A DNA stretch of 64,000 nucleotides. Origin: Pseudovibrio ascidiaceicola. GTDB taxonomy: Bacteria; Pseudomonadota; Alphaproteobacteria; Rhizobiales; Stappiaceae. Below the pieces are notes generated by a model that ran no database searches, was not told where the DNA came from, and worked only from the letters and a program-made list of their open reading frames with translations. The stretch covers positions 370,026 through 434,025 of the forward strand of contig NZ_FOSK01000003.1 of NCBI RefSeq assembly GCF_900114245.1, written 5' to 3'. Within the stretch, counting starts at the first letter, position 1; every line of letters starts with the position of its first letter. Shown here in pieces: positions 27,919-36,184 of the stretch. A program made the translations under genes and the position numbers.

Positions 27919-28868
27919 GTATCATGACATCTGATCCCAATAGATATTTGAAAGAATTAGACCTTTACCCAGCATCTAACCCAGATGATGAAAGCAAAAT
28001 TACTAAAGCGTTCGAAACGGCACTTGACACGCGGAAGTTTGAAATCCAGCTCTACTGGCAACGTGCAGCATACTTTTGGGCATTCACAGCAGCTGCCCTC
28101 ACAGGTTTTGTAGCGATTCAAGCAATAAAAGGATCGGAGGTAACAGATGCCCTATCACTTCTGATTGCTACCGTTGGCCTTTTTGCAGCAACCGCATGGC
28201 ACCAAGTCAACAAAGGCAGTAAAGCTTGGCAGGAGAATTGGGAAAACCACGTTGACTACCTACAGAAGCACGTAGTTGGAAATCTCTTTCAAGTTGTTTT
28301 GCTAAAAGATAGCACGAAGTTATTTTCTGTATCGCGCATCAATAGCCATATCAGCAGATCAATGATTTTACTTTGGCTCGCGCTAGTAACGGTATTTGGG
28401 ATATTAGTTTGGGAAAAGGCAGGCTTTCCAGAACTTGAATTTCTTTCTACGGAACTTCTGAAAGCAGAAACACCAGGTTCAATCATCGGAGACGTAAAAC
28501 CATCTATTTCAATCGCTGTCGAGAATCCAACCGTCACAGTAAAATTTGACGAGCAGACCGCCAAGCATAACAATCTCGATATCACTGCACTAATAATTGC
28601 ATTCTTTGGTTCATTTTGGAGTCTGTTACTTTGGAGCGGCTGTTTAGGCTCCAGTTCTGAAAGCACACAACGCAGGATTAGAGATTATAACTCTCTTGAT
28701 CCGCGTAGTTACAATCCGGGATGCTGTGAAAGGTCAACAAATGGGATAGCAAGTTTTTGGCAAAAACTAGGATGCGATGGAAGGTTAATAAGTGTCTTAG
28801 TATTTGGAATACCTTGGGTAATTGGAACGGTAAAGTTGGTCGATGCCGCCCTATCATACTTGTCTTAA
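27915..28868 (+). CDS. Multi-pass membrane protein resembling the RipA/8xMP octameric family
   Basis: The 317-residue product has hydrophobic segments near residues 45-70, 75-92, 148-170, 225-245 and 290-310. Its N-terminal block (ALDTRKFEIQLYWQRAAYFW near residue 35) resembles what I remember of RipA-family octameric membrane proteins; the assignment is by recollection only. The first start is a GTG overlapping the adaptor stop, and an ATG three codons in is equally possible. Base composition falls sharply from the GC-rich adaptor gene, with many A/T-ending codons, suggesting separate acquisition. It ends six bases from a convergent gene. A role in export is not implied by the overlap alone. 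Confidence 0.6.
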   Translation: MSIMTSDPNRYLKELDLYPASNPDDESKITKAFETALDTRKFEIQLYWQRAAYFWAFTAAALTGFVAIQAIKGSEVTDALSLLIATVGLFAATAWHQVNKGSKAWQENWENHVDYLQKHVVGNLFQVVLLKDSTKLFSVSRINSHISRSMILLWLALVTVFGILVWEKAGFPELEFLSTELLKAETPGSIIGDVKPSISIAVENPTVTVKFDEQTAKHNNLDITALIIAFFGSFWSLLLWSGCLGSSSESTQRRIRDYNSLDPRSYNPGCCERSTNGIASFWQKLGCDGRLISVLVFGIPWVIGTVKLVDAALSYLS

Positions 28869-28874
28869 ACGGGT

Positions 28875-29594
28875 TCAATCAGCCTTCTCCGCCGCTTCTT
28901 TCTCCCGCCGTGCCAATTCCAGCTTCCACCAGCGATTGCGCAGGGTGACACGGTTTTCGCGGTAGCGGTCTTCCAGCACCTCCATGTGGGTGACGCGGTC
29001 TGTCCGGAACGCGCGGAAGTCCTTGCGCAGTTCACACCACGCCACGATCATCCGTGATTGCGCAAAGAACGTCAGGCTCAGCGGCCATATGAGACGCTCA
29101 CTCATTTCGCCCTGCGCATCCTCGTAGATAAGTCGCAGTTTGTTTTGCCCGCGGATCGCCTTGCGCACGTCACTCAGCTCAATGCGCGCGGAGGGAATAG
29201 GTTCCACCCCCACATCCGGCGCATACAGTGGCGCTTCAATAAACTCATCCCGCGCTTCTGGAGAAAGCACCGCTGCTATCTTGGCAATCACATCACTGGC
29301 CGTGCGAATAAGCTGTTCATCCCCACGCACCTGCACATGGCGCAGCCCCATCATCACCGCCTCCAGCTCATCACTGTTGAACATGAGCGGCGGCAGATCA
29401 TACCCTTCATCCAGCACATAACCAACGCCAGCCTCACCGCGGATCGGCACACCAGTCGACTGCAGGCTGACAATGTCGCGGTAAAGCGTGCGAACAGAAA
29501 CCTCCAGCTCCTCCGCCATGGCATCCCCTGTCACCGGCCCTCGATGACGCCGCAACAGTTGAACGATCTGTAGCAACCGATCTGCCCTGCGCAT
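28875..29594 (-). CDS. YafY-type transcription regulator with HTH_11 and WYL domains
   Basis: The 239-residue product has a DeoR/HTH_11 helix-turn-helix (VTGDAMAEELEVSVRTLYRDI, about residues 21-41) and a C-terminal WYL ligand-sensing domain (ERLIWPLSLTFFAQSRMIVAWCELRKDFRAFR near 160-195). I start at the ATG at 29594 because GGAGGAG lies directly upstream and the family opens MRRADRLLQIVQ. It is divergent from a GST-like gene, with an inverted repeat in the 101-base gap between the starts, and probably controls that gene and itself. Confidence 0.9.
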   Translation of the reverse strand: MRRADRLLQIVQLLRRHRGPVTGDAMAEELEVSVRTLYRDIVSLQSTGVPIRGEAGVGYVLDEGYDLPPLMFNSDELEAVMMGLRHVQVRGDEQLIRTASDVIAKIAAVLSPEARDEFIEAPLYAPDVGVEPIPSARIELSDVRKAIRGQNKLRLIYEDAQGEMSERLIWPLSLTFFAQSRMIVAWCELRKDFRAFRTDRVTHMEVLEDRYRENRVTLRNRWWKLELARREKEAAEKAD

Positions 29595-29627
29595 GAACTC
29601 CTCCAAATAAGTTTGGAATGCGAAACA

Positions 29628-29651
29628 CTCCTGACACAATGCTGTCAGGAG
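29628..29651. promoter_or_regulatory. Inverted repeat between the WYL regulator and GST-like genes
   Basis: CTCCTGACA at 29628-29636 and TGTCAGGAG at 29643-29651 form a perfect nine-base inverted repeat with a six-base spacer. It lies midway between two divergent start codons, the expected place for the regulator's operator. Confidence 0.65.
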
Positions 29652-29695
29652 CACTTTGCTACCAATCCCCCACCAAACACAAGCGGAGAAAGCAA

Positions 29696-30415
29696 ATGCT
29701 CACAAACCACAAATTCAGCGCAAAACTCGATGGTGTCAGCGCAAGCCCGTTTTGCCTGAAAGTAGACATCCTGCTCGCCATGGCAGGCCTGTCCTATGAC
29801 GTTCTGGAAGGCCCAGCAGCATTGCAAACCGCCCCCAAAGGCAAGCTCCCAGTGATGAAGGACCAAGAAGAGCTCATCGCCGATTCCGAGTTCATCAGAC
29901 GGCATTTGGTGATCAACTATAACGCTGATTTTTCAGGTGGTTATTCTGAGGCAGAACTGGCTGTGGCCCACGCTTTCATGCGCATGGCAGAGCATTCTCT
30001 GTACTTCGTGACCGTCTGTACCCGCTGGCTGCCAGATGAGAACTTTGCTGTTATCGAAGATCAGTTCTTCGGTATCCTGCCACCGGAAATGCGCAGCTCC
30101 CTTGCAAACGAATCCCGCAAAAGCGTCATCTCCAAAGTCAACAACCACGGTTACGGCCAGCACACATGGGAAGAGCGTCTCGCTCTGGGCCGCGCAGATT
30201 TGCAGGCCATCTCTACCCAGCTAGGCAACAAGCCATACCTGCTCGGCGATCGCCCGTGCTTTGCTGATGCTGCCGTAGGTGCGCAGATCCTCTGCACCCT
30301 CTCCAACCTGCCCTTCTCCGGCTGGAAAAAAACCGTCGAGCAGTTCCCCAACCTTGTCGCCTACGCCAACCGGATCAAAGAAGCCTACCCGGAGGAGGCA
30401 ACCGAAGCCGCATAA
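29696..30415 (+). CDS. Glutathione S-transferase-like protein
   Basis: The 239-residue product resembles the Tom37/metaxin-type GST branch. It has an N-terminal thioredoxin-like region (SASPFCLKVDILLAMAGLSY near residue 14, then GKLPVMKD and the conserved ADSEFIRRHL) and an all-helical C-terminal domain containing the N-capping motif (DRPCFADAAVGAQIL). I start at the ATG preceded by GGAGAA at 29685-29690. It is divergent from the WYL regulator, a common pairing. Substrate unknown. Confidence 0.82.
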   Translation: MLTNHKFSAKLDGVSASPFCLKVDILLAMAGLSYDVLEGPAALQTAPKGKLPVMKDQEELIADSEFIRRHLVINYNADFSGGYSEAELAVAHAFMRMAEHSLYFVTVCTRWLPDENFAVIEDQFFGILPPEMRSSLANESRKSVISKVNNHGYGQHTWEERLALGRADLQAISTQLGNKPYLLGDRPCFADAAVGAQILCTLSNLPFSGWKKTVEQFPNLVAYANRIKEAYPEEATEAA

Positions 30416-30422
30416 TCAAAAC

Positions 30423-30455
30423 ACCCCGCCGGATTGGTGCATCCGGCGGGGTTTG
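30423..30455. terminator. Bidirectional terminator between the GST-like and peroxiredoxin genes
   Basis: ACCCCGCCGGAT at 30423-30434 and ATCCGGCGGGGT at 30441-30452 form a perfect 12-base stem with a six-base loop. It is followed by TTTG on the plus strand and GTTTTG on the minus strand. It separates two convergent genes. Confidence 0.9.
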
Positions 30456-30974
30456 TCACCGAGCCCGCTTCAGGTAGGCAATCACGTCTTCAGCATTCTT
30501 AGCCGGATCACTCACCGGATACATGATGTGCTCACCCCCCCCATCTTTAAGGATCATGGTCAGCCTTTTAAGCAGAACCATGCCACCCGCTTCAAAGGTT
30601 GGCAGCTCCATTGCCTTCGTCAATTCCAGTTTCTCATCAGAAAGCAAGACAAACGGCAGATGCAAACGTTCAACGGCTTCAGATTGAAACTCAGTCGACT
30701 GAGTGGAAAGCCCAAACACCGCTTGTGCCCCGGCAGCTTTTAACTCACCAAAATGATCCCGGAACGCACAGGACTGCGGTGTGCATCCACGTGCACCCGG
30801 AATAAGATCCCACCCTTCAATCGGCCCCTCATTCGGAGGGCTCGTTCTTGGATATGCATAGACAACAGTGCGACTCGGTAATGCTGACAAATCAATCATC
30901 TCAGCATTAGTTGCCCGCAGTTTCAGCGCCGGAAGCTGCTGCCCAAGCAAACTCTTAATGTCAGTCACAACCAC
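30456..30974 (-). CDS. Peroxiredoxin (AhpC/TSA, BCP/PrxQ-like)
   Basis: The 172-residue thiol peroxidase has the redoxin fold. The active-site region is GARGCTPQSCAFRDHF with Cys 64 and Cys 69, the two-Cys spacing of atypical PrxQ-type enzymes, where PxxxTxxC normally holds the peroxidatic Cys. The Tyr-Pro-Arg-Thr-Ser-Pro-Pro stretch (residues 41-47) fills the preceding loop. The chosen start is a GTG preceded by AAGG. It is a single gene between two terminators and probably cytoplasmic. Confidence 0.85.
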   Translation of the reverse strand: MVVTDIKSLLGQQLPALKLRATNAEMIDLSALPSRTVVYAYPRTSPPNEGPIEGWDLIPGARGCTPQSCAFRDHFGELKAAGAQAVFGLSTQSTEFQSEAVERLHLPFVLLSDEKLELTKAMELPTFEAGGMVLLKRLTMILKDGGGEHIMYPVSDPAKNAEDVIAYLKRAR

Positions 30975-30995
30975 TCAAACCTTCTCCAATAAAAA

Positions 30996-31023
30996 CCCCG
31001 CCGAACATTCTCATCCGGCGGGG
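30996..31023 (-). terminator. Terminator of the TRAP transporter operon
   Basis: CCCCGCCG at 30996-31003 and CGGCGGGG at 31016-31023 form an eight-base stem. The minus-strand product ends in TTTTTATT. It lies 25 bases after the TRAP permease gene. Confidence 0.9.
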
Positions 31024-31048
31024 CTATCTCACTCATAAAACATCGCCG

Positions 31049-33085
31049 CTAAGCGTCTTGCGTCATCAGCTGCTGGTTTTTGCGTGCCATCACTTGCCGC
31101 ACCACAACAGGCAGCATAAGCGCACCGCCGATTGCCATGGTTTGTAAGCCCGGTGCGACGAAGAACATCGCCGCAAAGGCTGTCCAATACCGCTCCAACT
31201 TGTTCAGACCAGCCAGCATGTAACCAGAGAACGCCACGCCCAGCAGGCCAATGCCACACATGGCACCTGCAAGCGTTACGGTCAGGTCATACCAGGTGAA
31301 CTCAGGCGTCACCAACAACAAGGCCGGAGAGTAGACAAATACAAACGGAACCAAAGCCTTCGCAATGCCAAGCCGGAAAGCGGTGTTACCTGTCTTGAAC
31401 GGGTTCGCCCCCGCGATCCCAGCCCCGGCATAAGCAGCCAGCGCTACAGGCGGTGTAATGTCCGCCAGCACCCCGTAGTAGAACACAAAGAAGTGCGCCA
31501 CCAGCGGCTGAACCCCCAGCAAGGCAAGCGCAGGTGCAGCAATGGAAACCAGAATGATGTAAGTCGCCGTTGTTGGAATACCCGCACCCATGATGATACA
31601 GGCAACCGCTGTAAACAGCAGCGTGAAGAACAACGTCAGCCCATTTTGCGTCACATACTCTGCAAGCATACCAGACGCGATGAAGCCACCCAGATCAGAA
31701 GCAGCCTGTGTCACCACAAACGAAAGCCGGAAGCCCGTCCCCGTCAGCGTCACCACACCAACAATAATGCCAACAGCCGCAGCGGCAGCCCCAACAGCAA
31801 GCGAGTACTTGGCTCCCGTTGCCAGCGATTCAATCAGGTCTTTGATGCCCATCCGGTTATGCGGGTTTAAAATCCCAACAACCACACACGCGGTAATCCC
31901 CCAAACCGCTGCAAAATCCGGTGTTTTACCGGAGATGATCAAGTAGACCAGAATGCCCAGCGGGATGACGGAGAGCCAATGCTGCTTCATCACCACCAAT
32001 GCTTTCGGCAGCTCATCTTTGGTCAAACCACGCAAGCCAAGCCGCTTGGCTTCCAGATGCACCATCACGAAGATACCGAAGTAATGCAGCATCGCCGGGA
32101 ACATCGCCGCAAGCAGCACCTCGCGGTATGGGATCTCCAGAAACTCCACCATGATGAAGGCAGCCGCCCCCATAATCGGCGGCGTAATCTGCCCGCCCGT
32201 TGATGCCGTCGCTTCAACAGCCCCCGCAAAGTGCGGCGGGTAACCAACCTTCTTCATGGCCGGAATGGTCAGTGAGCCCGTGGTCACCGTATTTGCGATG
32301 GAGCTGCCGGAGATCGTGCCCAGCATGGCTGAGGAGAAGATCGCAACTTTGGCTGGCCCGCCTGCATAGCGTCCGGCAATCACCGAGGCCAGATCGATAA
32401 ACAACTGCCCAAGGCCAATGCGAGTGGCCAAAACCCCAAACAAAACAAACAAAAACACATACTTGGCAACCACCCCAATGGCGATGCCGTAGATGCCCTG
32501 GTTCGTCATGTAAAGATGATTGATAAGCCCCGTCCAGCTCGCCCCCGGATGCCGCAGAGCGCCCGGTGCGTACATGCCAAACACCGCATAGCCAACAAAA
32601 ATCAGCGCAATCAGCGGCAGCGTTGGCCCAACAGACCGGCGCGCAGCTTCCAGCACCAGCACCAGCAGCACGGTACCCATGAACACATCAATCGGCGCAG
32701 GTGCACCAACACGGGAGGCAACCGCCTCAGCTGGCAGCAGTGGCAAATACATTGCAGCAGCCACAGCCATCACCGCCAGCACAATGTCCCACAGATGTAC
32801 ACCGCTCGGGCGCCACCACGCAGACGGCGCAGGCTGACTGCTCGTGCTCTTGATAAAGCTGAAGAGAACAAACACCAGCCCCAGCACAAACGAAAGGTGA
32901 ATGCCGCGATGGACAAGCTCTCGAATAAGCCCGAAGCCGGACGCGTAATAATGATAAAGCGACATGGCAACGAGTGCCGCTGTTATAACAACAGCAAGCA
33001 CCGGACCAGCCGCTCTGAATGTGAGGTCTGGATCGTACTTGCGCTCCAGCTCCTCAAGGGATTGATCTGTCGTATCCTGAGACAT
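31049..33085 (-). CDS. TRAP transporter permease, fused small and large subunits (DctQM type)
   Basis: The 678-residue multi-pass protein carries the DctM-type 12-helix domain. Motifs are SGSSIANTVTTGSLTIPAMKK near residue 255, GQITPPIMGAAAF near 295 and GAGIPTTATYIILVSIAAPA near 495. It is preceded by extra N-terminal helices corresponding to the small DctQ subunit (about residues 25-110). Such fusions belong to the TAXI branch, and a TAXI-type binding protein is encoded immediately upstream. Import is driven by an ion gradient, probably sodium. The cargo is unknown. Confidence 0.93.
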   Translation of the reverse strand: MSQDTTDQSLEELERKYDPDLTFRAAGPVLAVVITAALVAMSLYHYYASGFGLIRELVHRGIHLSFVLGLVFVLFSFIKSTSSQPAPSAWWRPSGVHLWDIVLAVMAVAAAMYLPLLPAEAVASRVGAPAPIDVFMGTVLLVLVLEAARRSVGPTLPLIALIFVGYAVFGMYAPGALRHPGASWTGLINHLYMTNQGIYGIAIGVVAKYVFLFVLFGVLATRIGLGQLFIDLASVIAGRYAGGPAKVAIFSSAMLGTISGSSIANTVTTGSLTIPAMKKVGYPPHFAGAVEATASTGGQITPPIMGAAAFIMVEFLEIPYREVLLAAMFPAMLHYFGIFVMVHLEAKRLGLRGLTKDELPKALVVMKQHWLSVIPLGILVYLIISGKTPDFAAVWGITACVVVGILNPHNRMGIKDLIESLATGAKYSLAVGAAAAAVGIIVGVVTLTGTGFRLSFVVTQAASDLGGFIASGMLAEYVTQNGLTLFFTLLFTAVACIIMGAGIPTTATYIILVSIAAPALALLGVQPLVAHFFVFYYGVLADITPPVALAAYAGAGIAGANPFKTGNTAFRLGIAKALVPFVFVYSPALLLVTPEFTWYDLTVTLAGAMCGIGLLGVAFSGYMLAGLNKLERYWTAFAAMFFVAPGLQTMAIGGALMLPVVVRQVMARKNQQLMTQDA

Positions 33086-33171
33086 CAGCCCTGCGTTTCG
33101 TTTAGATTGAAAACAGCAGCGCCCGGCAGATATCTACCGGGCACCGCAAAATCATCAAAGATGGCGAGGCC

Positions 33172-34191
33172 TTACTTGATCAGGCCAGCTTCTTTGTAGA
33201 AACGCTCAGCACCCGGATGCAGCGGCACACCAAGACCGTCCGTCGCGCTTTCCAGCGTGATGGTTTTGCCTTTGGAATGGCCAACATCCAGCAGCTTGCG
33301 GGTCTTGTCGTTCCACATTGCTTTGGTGATGTTGTAGATCAGCTCATCGTCTTCTTTCGCGCTGGTGATCCACTGTGCACCAACGGTCAAAGTGGTTGTT
33401 GCATCAACACCCTGGTATGCACCAGATGGAATGTCAGAGCTTGCAAAGAAGCCGTACTTCTCAACCAGGCTCTCAGCTTCAGGACCTGTGATCGGAACGA
33501 TCTTGATGTCTTCAGCAGACGCCAGCTCAACCACAGCACCAGTTGGGAAACCAGCAACCACGAAGAATGCATCCACCTTGCCATTGCGCAGTGCTTCCGC
33601 CGCAGCAGAACCCTTCAGCGCTTCAGCAGTGATGTCAGAGGTGGAAAGGCCATAAGCTGCAAGGATCAGGTTCGCATCCGTATATGTGCCAGATCCCGGC
33701 TCATCCAAAGACACGCGCTTGCCTTTGAGGTCAGCAACTGAGTTGATGCCGCTGTCAGCTTTTGCGATCAGGTGAATATGCTCTGGGAACAGCGCTGCAA
33801 TCGAGCGCAGATCCTTCATCGGCTCTTTGCCTTCCATGGTGCCAGTACCGGAGAACGCCCAGTAAGCAACATCAGACTGCGCGAAACCAGAGTTACGCAG
33901 GCCGGAGTTGATCGCGTTCACGTTATCAACGGAACCACGGGAAGAAACAGCAGAAGCAATCAGACCCGGTACACCGCAAGACCCACCAGCATCACACGCA
34001 CGAGAGCCCGGAGGATTGGAGATCGCATTGGCGATCATGCCGCCAACCGGGTAGTAGGTGTAAGCTGTACCGCCAGTGCCGATGGTAAAGAACTTAAGGT
34101 CCTGCGCCAAAGCCTGACCAGAGAACAGCGCCGCGCCGCCAACAATAGCTGCAGCTGTCGCCAATTTTGTAATGGAAGATAGAAGCGTCAT
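33172..34191 (-). CDS. TAXI-family TRAP transporter substrate-binding protein
   Basis: This 339-residue periplasmic receptor has a signal peptide (about residues 1-29, ending AQA). The TAXI N-terminal motif is KFFTIGTGGTAYTYYPVGGMIAN, with the middle segments QSDVAYWAFSGTG and GKRVSLDEPGSGTYTDANLIL. It lies 86 bases upstream of the fused permease gene and is first in the operon. A short internal Cys pair (residues 64-70, CDAGGSC) could form a disulfide. Confidence 0.93.
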   Translation of the reverse strand: MTLLSSITKLATAAAIVGGAALFSGQALAQDLKFFTIGTGGTAYTYYPVGGMIANAISNPPGSRACDAGGSCGVPGLIASAVSSRGSVDNVNAINSGLRNSGFAQSDVAYWAFSGTGTMEGKEPMKDLRSIAALFPEHIHLIAKADSGINSVADLKGKRVSLDEPGSGTYTDANLILAAYGLSTSDITAEALKGSAAAEALRNGKVDAFFVVAGFPTGAVVELASAEDIKIVPITGPEAESLVEKYGFFASSDIPSGAYQGVDATTTLTVGAQWITSAKEDDELIYNITKAMWNDKTRKLLDVGHSKGKTITLESATDGLGVPLHPGAERFYKEAGLIK

Positions 34192-34661
34192 AGCCCCCCC
34201 GGGAAAATATACGAGAGACAGGATACTCTACAGCGCATAAGCGCCATAAAATCGTCTGCCCCAAACACTATGAGAAGTCTGAGCAGTCACCGGAAAATCA
34301 AAAAGGACGCTCGACTGGTGTAATGAAGTGAACAAGAAATATTCACGCGAATTAGAAAACACGCTTCAACCAGAGATCGCAAGAGAAATACGAGATTTTT
34401 CGGAGGCAAGCGCAAGAAAATGTAATTTCAGGTCATTCCAAACGCGATTGACGCATGAATATGTCAGACAAAGTCTGATTTCGGAACAAAAGCTACAAAA
34501 CCCATTCATGAGCCAAATTCCGCAAGAATTGCGAAGCACGTGCAAATTCAATTGAGTACAGTCCTGATACTACAAATTTGGCCGTGCACGTTCTCTTCGC
34601 TATAGACCGGATGGGTGCACATATGATTCATTGGGCTCCGCTGCAATGAAGGAGTGATTTT
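34192..34661. other. Intergenic region, no supported gene
   Basis: This 470-base divergent region separates the TAXI receptor gene from the hydrolase gene. It is AT-richer than its flanks. A GTG-initiated frame at 34328-34555 lacks a ribosome-binding site and family-like sequence, so I do not call it. A possible -10 box (TATAGA) lies near 34602. Confidence 0.6.
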
Positions 34662-35726
34662 ATGAGGGTAAGCGGCAAAAAGATGCTTCTGTTACTCGTT
34701 GTTCTGGTTGGCTTGCTGTTTGCTATCGGCGGCGCTGTTGTCTGGTGGATGATGCAACAACCCATGTTCAAGCCGGGCACCGTAGCCCAGCGCACTGACC
34801 TGACCCCCGTCGGCATCTCCGACGACTTCTGGGAAGTCGCACCAGATGTGAAGCTGAAACACTTCTCAACCGGAGAAGGCCGTAACATCCTCTTCATTCA
34901 TGGCGGCCCCGGCATTCCAACAATGGCAAGCGCACCGGGTTTTGACCTGCTCGCAGACGAGTACCGCGTCAACTACTACGACCAGCGCGGTGTAGGCCGT
35001 TCCACACGCCCCTTCGACCGCTTCCCCGCAGAAGACAGCACATGGACAAAGATCCAGCTGCTGGAAAGCACCCTCGGCATCTCTCAGCAACTGGCGGATA
35101 TTGAACGCATCCGTAAACTGCTGGGAGACGACAAGCTCATTCTCATGGGCCACTCCTACGGCGCGTTGCTGGCCTCCCTCTATGCCGCTGAATTCCCGGA
35201 AAATGTCGACAAGCTCGTCTTGCTGAACCCGGCAGACCTGCTCGTCTTCCCCTCTGGCAACAAAGGTTTGTTCGAGAACGTTCGTGAACTTCTGCCAGAG
35301 CGGGACCACAAAGCCTACGATAAATGGCAGCGCCGCTATCTGGACCTTGGTCAGGTCTTCAAAGAAGATGAAGCCAGCCTGCAACAGCTGGATGCAGACT
35401 TCCTGCCGTACTTCATCAAAGCCACGGGCGACACCATCAAAGGCGCCCCGCCAATCTCACAGGATCTCTTCGGCAGCTGGTACACCCGTGCTCAGTTCTT
35501 CGGCCTTGGCAGACGCCATGACTGGAGCTCACATATGGGCAACATCACCGCTGATACCTTGATCATCCATGGCGATAAAGACTTCCAGCCACTCGCAGTT
35601 TCAGAGATCTATGAGGACGCGATCCCGAACGCAAAGCTGGAACGCATAGAAGAAGCGGCCCACTTCCCGCACTTCAACAATCCAGAAGAGCTGGCCGGCA
35701 AGCTACGCCCGTTCCTGAACAAGTAA
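34662..35726 (+). CDS. Membrane-anchored alpha/beta hydrolase, S33 proline iminopeptidase-like
   Basis: The 354-residue protein has an N-terminal hydrophobic anchor (about residues 8-30) and an alpha/beta-hydrolase fold. The oxyanion motif is HGGPG near residue 80, followed by YYDQRGVGRS near 105. The nucleophile is Ser 165 in GHSYGA, the acid is in IIHGDKD near 310, and the His is in AAHFPHF near 335. HGGPG plus DQRGxGRS is the signature of the S33 prolyl aminopeptidase group. The anchor suggests activity at the periplasmic face. It is monocistronic, and its natural substrate may be a peptide or an ester. Confidence 0.87.
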   Translation: MRVSGKKMLLLLVVLVGLLFAIGGAVVWWMMQQPMFKPGTVAQRTDLTPVGISDDFWEVAPDVKLKHFSTGEGRNILFIHGGPGIPTMASAPGFDLLADEYRVNYYDQRGVGRSTRPFDRFPAEDSTWTKIQLLESTLGISQQLADIERIRKLLGDDKLILMGHSYGALLASLYAAEFPENVDKLVLLNPADLLVFPSGNKGLFENVRELLPERDHKAYDKWQRRYLDLGQVFKEDEASLQQLDADFLPYFIKATGDTIKGAPPISQDLFGSWYTRAQFFGLGRRHDWSSHMGNITADTLIIHGDKDFQPLAVSEIYEDAIPNAKLERIEEAAHFPHFNNPEELAGKLRPFLNK

Positions 35727-35738
35727 CCACGATGAAAC

Positions 35739-35767
35739 GCATGCTCCCGGCTAATCTGGGAGCGTGC
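35739..35767 (+). terminator. Hairpin after the hydrolase gene
   Basis: GCATGCTCCC at 35739-35748 and GGGAGCGTGC at 35758-35767 form a ten-base stem with one G-U pair and a nine-base loop. No T-run follows, so termination would be weak or Rho-assisted. Confidence 0.45.
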
Positions 35768-35837
35768 TGCATTCCATTCGGCGCAGGTCGCATCGAGGCA
35801 CCTCCCGAGTACCGCGATCTCCCCAAAGCAAAGCGCT

Positions 35838-36092
35838 CTACTCCTCCGCCTCAATCAGCTTGTGGCTGTCTTCTGCAGTCAGATCCAGCCCATAAGCCTC
35901 ACGCATATTTGCGATAAAGGCCAGCGTCTCCGGACCAAAAGGCGCCTTGCCTTCAAAGCTGTGCAGCACGATGCCTTCAACCAGGTCCCCCAGCCCCATC
36001 TCATGATGAGCCGCCACGGCTTTGAGCACCTTCAGCACTCGTTTTTCAAGCCGCACTCCGGTCTGCACCCGTTCAATCTTACGTCGTGTCAT
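35838..36092 (-). CDS. Small ribbon-helix-helix-like DNA-binding protein
   Basis: The 84-residue product opens MTRRKIERVQTGVRLEKRVL. A short basic strand (about residues 6-14) is followed by two helices (15-27 and 34-44), the RHH/MetJ-Arc layout, and then a helical tail rich in acidic residues (LTAEDSHKLIEAEE). I start at the ATG at 36092, which has AGAGG five bases upstream; an upstream ATG would extend through the divergent promoter. It faces an EamA transporter gene, and the gap holds a near-perfect 24-base palindrome built of TGGTA repeats, so autoregulation and control of the transporter are likely. It has no adjacent toxin, so it is not an evident antitoxin. Confidence 0.7.
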   Translation of the reverse strand: MTRRKIERVQTGVRLEKRVLKVLKAVAAHHEMGLGDLVEGIVLHSFEGKAPFGPETLAFIANMREAYGLDLTAEDSHKLIEAEE

Positions 36093-36135
36093 GTGTGCCT
36101 CTCGCGCATCGGATGGTTTACACCACAAACGAATC

Positions 36136-36159
36136 TGGTAACATGGTACCAAGTTACCA
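36136..36159. promoter_or_regulatory. Composite palindromic operator between RHH and EamA genes
   Basis: Three blocks, TGGTAAC (36136-36142), TGGTACCA (36144-36151) and GTTACCA (36153-36159), are separated by single A residues. Together they make a 24-base palindrome with one mismatched pair. It contains TGGTA twice in each orientation, the sort of short tandem half-sites RHH dimers bind cooperatively. Confidence 0.72.
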
Positions 36160-36184
36160 TTCAAAATATCTCGGTTATTCCCTC

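Noticed and set aside
34328..34555. A 75-codon frame starting with GTG in the gap upstream of the hydrolase gene
   Set aside because: No ribosome-binding site, no recognisable motif, AT-rich non-coding surroundings and an overlapping frame on the other strand.
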